The translations under genes and the position numbers were made by a program. This document shows positions 1-4,764 of a stretch of DNA of 7,382 nucleotides, piece after piece. This stretch comes from Chloroflexota bacterium. Its GTDB lineage: Bacteria; Chloroflexota; Anaerolineae; Promineifilales; Promineifilaceae. The DNA lies in the NCBI GenBank assembly GCA_008501785.1, contig QQUD01000759.1, positions 1-7,382 of the forward strand, given 5' to 3'. Position 1 is the first letter of the stretch, and each line of letters opens with the position of its first letter. Below the pieces are notes generated by a model. The model was not told where the DNA came from and searched no databases. It saw only the letters and a list, made by a program, of their open reading frames with translations.

Positions 1-375
1 AGGTGACCATTTTTCGGGTTGTATGTGGTCTGGTACATCGTCTAGCACTAACCAGCCTTCATCAGCAAATACATGTGCATACCAGCATTTGGGAGCCAAA
101 TGTGGCAGCAGGTCAGCCAAAAGACGATAAAAAGCGACTTCTTGGCGGTTGGTGTATTTGGCGAGCAAGTTGATAGGGTCTGACTGGTTTGCCAGTGAAA
201 CGAGGTAGCGAGAGACGTGCCCGATAGATTGTTGGTGGTCTCGGGTGCGGATGGGTTTGGCGGAAACGGCCGTTACCATCACATTGTCCAACCCTGGTTC
301 ATTTTGCAGCAAGGCTGACCATGCGGTAGGCGTTCGTTTTTGCAATTGGGCTACATCTACCTTTGATTCACTCAT
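1..375 (-). CDS. APH-fold small-molecule kinase/phosphotransferase, N-terminal part (cut by window edge)
   Basis: An open frame on the minus strand starts at ATG 375-373 and runs without a stop through base 1, giving 125 residues. The translation has the N-lobe pattern of the aminoglycoside phosphotransferase / choline-kinase-like superfamily. Residues 70-90 read LLAKY...QEVAFYRLLADLL, with K73 as the likely ATP-contacting lysine and E79 as its helix partner. Residues 107-117 read GWLVLDDVPDH, matching the family's hinge (usually L-L-L-E-D-L/V-x-x-H). The catalytic HxD and Mg-binding motifs would lie beyond the left edge. Family members phosphorylate hydroxyl groups of small substrates (antibiotics, sugars, amino alcohols), and the substrate cannot be told here. 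An in-frame ATG four codons upstream (387-385) is disfavoured because it overlaps the predicted -10 box; 375 then gives an almost leaderless mRNA, consistent with the lack of a Shine-Dalgarno sequence. Divergent from the secreted gene, with no evident functional link. Confidence 0.8.
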   Translation of the reverse strand, partial: MSESKVDVAQLQKRTPTAWSALLQNEPGLDNVMVTAVSAKPIRTRDHQQSIGHVSRYLVSLANQSDPINLLAKYTNRQEVAFYRLLADLLPHLAPKCWYAHVFADEGWLVLDDVPDHIQPEKWSP

Positions 376-385
376 AACAGGCAAC

Positions 386-414
386 ATTGTAAAACGGAAA
401 CCACCCGATGACAA
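386..414 (-). promoter_or_regulatory. Predicted sigma70-type promoter of the APH-fold kinase gene
   Basis: Reading the minus strand, TTGTCA (414-409) is followed after exactly 17 bp by TACAAT (391-386). Each hexamer matches the consensus at 5 of 6 positions. Transcription would begin about 7 bp past the -10 box, near base 379, only a few bases before the ATG at 375. This implies a leaderless or nearly leaderless transcript. The -35 box overlaps that of the opposite promoter. Confidence 0.6.
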
Positions 415-436
415 CCCGCTATTTGTCCGTTATAAT
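408..436 (+). promoter_or_regulatory. Predicted sigma70-type promoter of the first secreted-protein gene
   Basis: ATGACA (408-413, 5 of 6 to TTGACA) is followed after 17 bp by a perfect TATAAT (431-436). The start point is predicted near base 443, so the mRNA would have a leader of about 245 nt before the ATG at 688. No better promoter was seen closer to the gene. The -35 hexamer lies on the same bases as that of the leftward promoter, with the two -10 boxes symmetric about it. Confidence 0.6.
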
Positions 437-545
437 GTTCATGAAAGGTTTCTCATTTTCGTGCAGAATGTTTGTTCTGCCAGGTACGTTGAAAAATAGC
501 TGTTTTATTATAAATCACGTCAATAATATTCTTTGGAGCGTTTTC

Positions 546-581
546 GTAACTCATTTCGCAAATTTTGCCTGAAATTGTTAC
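546..581 (+). repeat. Interrupted dyad / hairpin in the leader
   Basis: The arms pair as GTAAC (546-550) with GTTAC (577-581), ATTTC (553-557) with GAAAT (571-575), and GCAA (558-561) with TTGC (565-568). That gives 14 base pairs around a 3-nt loop, broken by a small internal loop and a 2-nt bulge. It could be a leader RNA structure or, as DNA, a protein-binding dyad. Its function is unknown. Confidence 0.4.
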
Positions 582-618
582 ATCAAACTGTAAGGATGTT
601 ATTGAATGATGGTGGCAA

Positions 619-657
619 CTTCTGGGGGGAGTTAACATTTTATTCAGCTTCCAGAAG
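619..657 (+). repeat. Inverted repeat CTTCTGG/CCAGAAG in the leader
   Basis: A perfect 7-bp inverted repeat (619-625 and 651-657) encloses 25 nt, including the G-rich GGGGGGAG. It ends 19 nt before the ribosome binding site of the gene at 688. A translational control structure is possible, but the arms are short and the evidence is only geometric. Confidence 0.3.
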
Positions 658-676
658 CGTGAATAGCAGCATCAAT

Positions 677-680
677 GGAG
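677..680 (+). promoter_or_regulatory. Ribosome binding site of the first secreted-protein gene
   Basis: GGAG lies 7 nt upstream of the ATG at 688. This spacing, and the signal peptide starting directly at that ATG, fix the chosen start. Confidence 0.65.
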
Positions 681-687
681 TCATACA

Positions 688-3600
688 ATGTCAAGGCGAT
701 TTCTCTCGTTAACAGTGAGCCTATGCTTACTCCTTATTCTCATTCTTTCTATCACATTTCCCATGCTTGATCTGGCCCAGGCCGAGGCAAACAGCCAGAC
801 AACACCTGTGGGCATTCCCATCAGCCGCCACAACGATGGCCTTATCCAAAACAACACGATGGGTGTTTTTGGGCCTCAAATTTGCACAATGTTTGGCGAT
901 CCATTTTCACCGTGGAACAGCCCCTATACCCCTGACGTGGCAGGCAGCTACACATATCGTTATCAAATTCGCATTCCGACTGACTATCCGGATGATGTGA
1001 TTCGTGTAGAACTGTTTGACCCAGATTCGGTAAACAAATCAGAGAATGAGTTTACCATGGAGCGAACCCAATTTGCTATTGCAGAAGGCCAATCACCTTC
1101 TGATACTCGTTTCTGTGGCGAAGGTGAAAAAATATATGATTCCCCGAGACCCATGCAGGCATTGCAAAGGAACCCATGTGCCTTTGAAACTGGTGAGCTA
1201 GATTTGGTAGCTTCTGGAGAGGCAGTATTCGATCAAATCAATCCTTTTTGGTATGTGCGTGTCGATGAAAATCGAGGTGTTGGGCCAGGGAATGGGGATG
1301 GCACCTGCAATCCTTACAACCAAGATCCTATCCCCGATTATGAACCCCGCTATAATACCCAAACGCTATTTGAACTTTACTATTATCGGCAAACAACAGA
1401 TGGGCAGCCAGTAGAAGTGCCTATTGCTAGCTACATTGGCAATACAGAAGATGAAAGAGATGATGCCGCTCAGGGGTTTCATCAAACCGATTTGCGTTGG
1501 GTTTCTCCAGGGGCCGATAAACAAGGATATGATTATCCCATTGCAGATGTACCTGGTGTTTCTGAAGTGCCCACGACTGAAGAAGGCACTTCCTTTGAGG
1601 TCAGGTTAGCTGATATATCAAATATAGTTGTTGACCCAGTTACAGGTGCTCGGCTTTTGTATCTGGATGTTACTGCACTAAGCGGCGCATCTGAAAATGT
1701 GTATCACATTTGGGCTGGCCCAGATGACTATGTGGACACATCTGCAACAGATGGAAATCTTAGGAATCTAGCTGCTCTCGATAATCCTGGTTCACATGAT
1801 TCACTTGGTGTGCAAGTTGAAGCAATTTCGCGCCTGACTGCTAATAATTTTTATAACAATGTAATTGATATGCCCATTGGTGATTTTTCAGCAGAGGATG
1901 CTGGTGGAACTATTTATGTTAATACATTTGACTTAGATTCTGGTGCTAACCCTCCATTGACTTTCTATTTTGACTCAATTGATCGGAGCGATTGGTCGAT
2001 GACATTTAGTGATCCAGGCGTAAATGATCCAGATGGTGTGGCAGATGGTGTCAGGTGTGAGGTTGGTGGGTATCCAGGTTGTGATGATGCTTGGACATCG
2101 CCAGCCTATCAGATTGAAATCCCTGGCGATATGTCTAATTGCGATTTCCAGAACCCAAACCAGGCAGATTGTACGCCTTTTGCTGGTGGCCGATTGATGG
2201 TTGATCTCATTGCTGGCCAATACGATACACATGCCTGGGAAGTCATCGCCGATTTATCTGCAACCATTGACCCAACCCAAAGCTGCGCAGCCTTTCCGAT
2301 TGCCGTTCATAATGGAGTGCGCTCGGTCACGCCTCCAGGAGAAGGTCAGACGCCTTATCCTGATGCAAATGAATTTGATTACCCAACGTTGCCACCCGCA
2401 TATAGTGATTTTGCTGGTCATACACCCAATATCGCATTCGATCAGGCAAAAGAAGGCGATCTGTTTTATTTAAATAATGGGTTTGGGAGCGGTAATTTTG
2501 GCTGGCTGTTGTGGAATACCGGTAAACCAGACAATGCTGCCACATTGGCCGACAGTCTCACTTGGCCGGGTGACAGCCTAGATTATGCTGATCATGGAGA
2601 TACCGCCATTCATCCGGCAGCGGTACTGTATCCATATATTGTACGTGGCTTTGTTGGATATGGGGATGCCACTGATATTAATATGAATCTAGGAGACTGG
2701 ATTGCTGCAAATACAGGCAATGTTAATTCGGTAAGTGTTCGAGATGCATTGGAAGCCTTAATCGATACAGAACCAATATTGCGATTGATTGTATGGGATG
2801 AAGGTGATGATAGTTCATTTAGTAGATATCGAATCCAACGTTTTGGCCTCTTCAAAATAATTGGCTTTAAAATATCACAAAGTAACGGTGGTTCTTGGCT
2901 GCTGCTTGAATTCATGGGTTTTGATGATTCCTGTGGGCAGTTACCAGTTCAAACAGATTATGATCTCACAATTAGCTCCTTAGGGGTTGTCGATCCTGGC
3001 ACCATTTACGCAAGTGAGCCATTTACTGTCACAGCAACGATCACCAACAACGGTCCTGATGATTTGAGCGACCCTGTTTATGTAGATTTCTATTTTGCCG
3101 AACCAACAATCGATCTGACGCCTCCGATAGTTGACGATTCTATTGCTGGCACAATTGTTTCAGGATTGGCTGCTGGTACAAGCAAAACCATTGTGCTGCA
3201 AACCAATCAGGGTCCATCTCAAGTGGGAAGTAATCAACTGTTTGCACAAGTTGACACATTTAATTATGTCAATGAAACGGATGAGGCCAATAATACGAGC
3301 GGCCCTTTCGATTTTCAGGCTTTGGAAACACCAAAGCCGGACTTAACGATTAATGATTTACAAATCATTGATTCAGATTCGTTGCGCCAAGATGAGCCAA
3401 TTTTGGCACAAATGGTTGTTGCCAATGTAGGAACAGTTGATGTTGATGAAGCGTTTGTTGTTGATGTGTTCTTGAACCCAAGCCAGGCAGACCCATTCCT
3501 TGCTGGGGAGAGCGTGGGAAATACGGCCGTTTCCTCCCTCGCTGCCAACGCCCAAAAAACAATCACGATCACCATACCTGGTGGCACCAGCCAACAGTTC

Positions 3601-4494
3601 AATAATGCACTTTATGTGATAGTCGATTTGTCCAACAGTATCACCGAAACTGATGAGACCAACAATAGCGATGAGCTTATCGATTTTCAGGTTTTGGAAA
3701 CACCAAAGCCGGACTTAACGATTAATGATTTACAAATCATTGATTCAGGTTCGTTGCGCCAAGATGAGCCAATTTTGGCACAAATGGTTGTTGCTAATGT
3801 AGGAACAGTTGATGTTGATGAACAATTTATTGTTGATGTGTTCTTGAACCCAAGCCAGGCAGACCCATTCCTTGCTGGGGAGAGCGTGGGAAATACGGCC
3901 GTTTCCTCCCTCGCCGCCAATTCACAAAAAACAGTCACCATCACCATTCCCGATGGCACCAGTCAACTACTCGATAATGCACTTTATGCAACGGTCGATT
4001 GGTCCAACGGTATCACCGAAACCGATGAGACAAACAATATGGCGGGGCCTCTCAATTTTCAGGTTTTGGAAAAACCAATGCCAGACTTAACGATTACAGA
4101 TTTACAAATTCTAGATTTAGATTCGTTGCGGCAAGATGAGCCGATTTTGGCACAAATGGTTATTGCGAATATGGGAACAGCCGATGTTGATGACCAATTT
4201 TTTATAGATGTATACCTGAATCCGAGCCAAACAAATCCATTCCTTTCTGGAGAAAGTGTAGGGTTTACGGCCGTTTCCTCCCTCACCGCCAATTCACAAA
4301 AAACAATCACCGTCACTATTCCTGGCGGCACCAACCAACAATTCAATAATGCACTATTTGCGACGGTCGATTGGTCCAACAATTTCGCTGAAGCCGATGA
4401 GACCAACAATGAGACCTCATTGCTAGATTTTGATGTCTTATCGCTAGAAGATTTGATTGTTTACTTGCCTTTTGTTGTCTACAAAATTGATTAA
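688..4494 (+). CDS. Secreted TadG-like ectodomain protein with four C-terminal CARDB repeats (1268 aa)
   Basis: Complete gene, GGAG ribosome site, TAA stop. Residues 1-32 form a Sec signal peptide: MSRR, a Leu/Ile-rich core, then A-Q-A before E33. Residues ~40-750 form one large extracellular region with landmarks VELFDPD (107-113), a W-V-S-P-G-A-D stretch, SGASENVYHIWAGP (332-345), DWSMTF followed by an Asp-rich DPDGV, GDWIAANTGNVNS (from 669) and VWDEGDD (from 702). I recall this combination from TadG-related (Flp pilus-assembly) proteins of Chloroflexota, but the TadE/TadG membrane anchor is replaced by a cleavable signal peptide. Ten cysteines (66, 143, 164, 207, 457, 465, 485, 495, 533, 749) all lie in this region, so disulfides are likely. 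Residues ~757-884 are a divergent CARDB domain; 885-1008, 1009-1132 and ~1133-1256 are three closely related ones, each opening PDLTI and carrying E-T-D-E-x-N-N or E-A-D-E-T-N-N near the end. The tail holds VYLPFVVY, with no LPXTG motif or membrane anchor. Probable surface adhesin or matrix protein; exact role unknown. Confidence 0.85.
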   Translation: MSRRFLSLTVSLCLLLILILSITFPMLDLAQAEANSQTTPVGIPISRHNDGLIQNNTMGVFGPQICTMFGDPFSPWNSPYTPDVAGSYTYRYQIRIPTDYPDDVIRVELFDPDSVNKSENEFTMERTQFAIAEGQSPSDTRFCGEGEKIYDSPRPMQALQRNPCAFETGELDLVASGEAVFDQINPFWYVRVDENRGVGPGNGDGTCNPYNQDPIPDYEPRYNTQTLFELYYYRQTTDGQPVEVPIASYIGNTEDERDDAAQGFHQTDLRWVSPGADKQGYDYPIADVPGVSEVPTTEEGTSFEVRLADISNIVVDPVTGARLLYLDVTALSGASENVYHIWAGPDDYVDTSATDGNLRNLAALDNPGSHDSLGVQVEAISRLTANNFYNNVIDMPIGDFSAEDAGGTIYVNTFDLDSGANPPLTFYFDSIDRSDWSMTFSDPGVNDPDGVADGVRCEVGGYPGCDDAWTSPAYQIEIPGDMSNCDFQNPNQADCTPFAGGRLMVDLIAGQYDTHAWEVIADLSATIDPTQSCAAFPIAVHNGVRSVTPPGEGQTPYPDANEFDYPTLPPAYSDFAGHTPNIAFDQAKEGDLFYLNNGFGSGNFGWLLWNTGKPDNAATLADSLTWPGDSLDYADHGDTAIHPAAVLYPYIVRGFVGYGDATDINMNLGDWIAANTGNVNSVSVRDALEALIDTEPILRLIVWDEGDDSSFSRYRIQRFGLFKIIGFKISQSNGGSWLLLEFMGFDDSCGQLPVQTDYDLTISSLGVVDPGTIYASEPFTVTATITNNGPDDLSDPVYVDFYFAEPTIDLTPPIVDDSIAGTIVSGLAAGTSKTIVLQTNQGPSQVGSNQLFAQVDTFNYVNETDEANNTSGPFDFQALETPKPDLTINDLQIIDSDSLRQDEPILAQMVVANVGTVDVDEAFVVDVFLNPSQADPFLAGESVGNTAVSSLAANAQKTITITIPGGTSQQFNNALYVIVDLSNSITETDETNNSDELIDFQVLETPKPDLTINDLQIIDSGSLRQDEPILAQMVVANVGTVDVDEQFIVDVFLNPSQADPFLAGESVGNTAVSSLAANSQKTVTITIPDGTSQLLDNALYATVDWSNGITETDETNNMAGPLNFQVLEKPMPDLTITDLQILDLDSLRQDEPILAQMVIANMGTADVDDQFFIDVYLNPSQTNPFLSGESVGFTAVSSLTANSQKTITVTIPGGTNQQFNNALFATVDWSNNFAEADETNNETSLLDFDVLSLEDLIVYLPFVVYKID
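3340..4455 (+). repeat. Three tandem 372-bp in-frame CARDB-coding repeats
   Basis: The Asp codon of the P-D-L-T-I opening recurs at 3340, 3712 and 4084, an exact 372-bp (124-residue) period with no indels. Bases 3310-3542 and 3682-3914 differ at only about 7 of 233 positions by eye, whereas the remaining third of these two units is much more diverged. Each unit encodes a beta-rich CARDB-type module with the T-A-V-S-S-L segment in the middle. CARDB (cell adhesion related domain found in bacteria) modules usually act as stalk or adhesion units. A fourth, older copy precedes them at about 2956-3339. Confidence 0.85.
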
Positions 4495-4501
4495 TCAGAT
4501 A

Positions 4502-4566
4502 GGGGCGAGGTAATCGGAGGTGTTTGTGGAAAGACAAACGGCCGTTTCACCCGATTACCTCGCTCC
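4502..4566 (+). terminator. Long hairpin downstream of the first secreted-protein gene, possible terminator
   Basis: GCGAGGTAATCGG (4505-4517) is perfectly complementary to CCGATTACCTCGC (4551-4563), a 13-bp stem. It extends outward by one G-U and two G-C pairs to 4502/4566. The 33-nt loop holds a smaller TTTGT/ACAAA hairpin (4523-4538) that overlaps a 12-bp palindrome AAACGGCCGTTT (4536-4547). It begins 8 nt after the stop codon, the expected place for a terminator. However, the 3' side reads GCTTTAC rather than a proper T-run, so factor-assisted termination, mRNA 3'-end protection or a dispersed palindromic element are alternatives. Confidence 0.5.
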
Positions 4567-4604
4567 GCTTTACAAGATAATCAGACATAGTCGTTGACGA
4601 AAAA

Positions 4605-4616
4605 AAACGGCCGTTT
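4605..4616. repeat. 12-bp palindrome AAACGGCCGTTT
   Basis: A perfect self-complementary 12-mer at the end of an A-run (4600-4607). It is identical to the palindrome at 4536-4547 inside the preceding hairpin loop, 69 bp away. It belongs to the dispersed ACGGCCGT family in this window. Without a loop it is a poor RNA hairpin, so a DNA-level role (methylation or protein binding) is more plausible. Confidence 0.6.
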
Positions 4617-4673
4617 CTCCCAACTCTCTCACCTCTCGCCCTGAATCATTTGGGAATAGATGCCAAGAAAACA

Positions 4674-4732
4674 AAGCATAAAAAAAATGTATCGCATCGT
4701 ATGCTTGTAGGAAGAAAACGCTTCCAAGCATA
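4674..4732 (+). promoter_or_regulatory. Evenly spaced three-arm inverted repeat upstream of the second secreted-protein gene
   Basis: AAGCATA (4674-4680), its reverse complement TATGCTT (4700-4706) and AAGCATA again (4726-4732) are placed with an identical 26-bp step. The middle arm can pair with either neighbour. With the downstream arm it forms a hairpin further supported by GAAG/CTTC (4711-4714 and 4721-4724). The last arm ends 3 bp before the predicted -10 box. The array could be an operator with half-sites 2.5 helical turns apart or a pair of mutually exclusive structures. No equivalent exists before the gene at 688. Confidence 0.45.
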
Positions 4733-4735
4733 TTG

Positions 4736-4741
4736 TATAAT
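4736..4741 (+). promoter_or_regulatory. Predicted -10 box of the second secreted-protein gene
   Basis: A perfect TATAAT lies 23 bp before the ATG at 4765, so the transcript would start near 4748 and have a leader of under 20 nt. No good -35 hexamer sits 16-18 bp upstream; that place (about 4713-4718) reads AGAAAA. This suggests an activator-dependent or weak promoter, fitting the repeat array that overlaps it. Confidence 0.5.
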
Positions 4742-4753
4742 TTAGTAAGTATT

Positions 4754-4759
4754 GGAGGT
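4754..4759 (+). promoter_or_regulatory. Strong ribosome binding site of the second secreted-protein gene
   Basis: GGAGGT lies 5 nt before the ATG at 4765, a full Shine-Dalgarno match that is stronger than the GGAG of the upstream paralogue. It fixes the start, and the signal peptide begins there. Confidence 0.8.
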
Positions 4760-4764
4760 GGATA

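Larger units (their letters stand above)
437..676 (+). other. Long non-coding 5' leader / intergenic stretch before the first secreted-protein gene
   Basis: No convincing gene lies between the divergent promoters and the ATG at 688. The stretch holds three inverted repeats that could fold in RNA. GCAGAA/TTCTGC (463-468 and 475-480) has a 6-nt loop. A longer interrupted hairpin lies at 546-581, and CTTCTGG/CCAGAAG at 619-657. None is followed by a T-run, so none looks like an intrinsic terminator. A purine-rich GGGGGGAG (624-631) resembles a Shine-Dalgarno sequence but no suitable start codon follows it. No known riboswitch consensus was recognised. Confidence 0.4.

Noticed and set aside
245..499. 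84-residue plus-strand open frame
   Set aside because: It lies antisense to the well-supported kinase start, has no recognisable domain, and its end covers the predicted divergent promoters.
441..572. 43-residue plus-strand frame starting near the predicted transcription start
   Set aside because: It would be a leaderless peptide rich in Phe, Asn and Val with no ribosome site; nothing suggests a real leader peptide (no run of one amino acid).
453..638. 61-residue minus-strand open frame in the intergenic region
   Set aside because: No convincing ribosome site or promoter, an unusual composition, and it is antisense to the probable leader of the gene at 688.
3315..4409. Series of similar minus-strand frames (3315-3602, 3687-3959, 4059-4409, also 7179-7376) that look like a repeated protein family
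   Set aside because: They are antisense shadows of the CARDB repeats and resemble each other only because the repeats do.
4441..4494. Sortase (LPXTG-type) anchor at the C-terminus
   Set aside because: The tail has L-P-F-V but no Thr-Gly, no following membrane segment and no basic cluster.
4600..4687. Two runs of eight A as a phase-variable tract or terminator tail
   Set aside because: Both are intergenic, so they cannot shift a coding frame, and no looped GC-rich hairpin stands directly before a T-run on either strand.
4710..4725. Catabolite-repressor (LacI-family) type operator GGAAG...CTTCC
   Set aside because: The CG step is not at the dyad centre and the sequence does not fit a cre-like consensus; the wider three-arm repeat explains it better.
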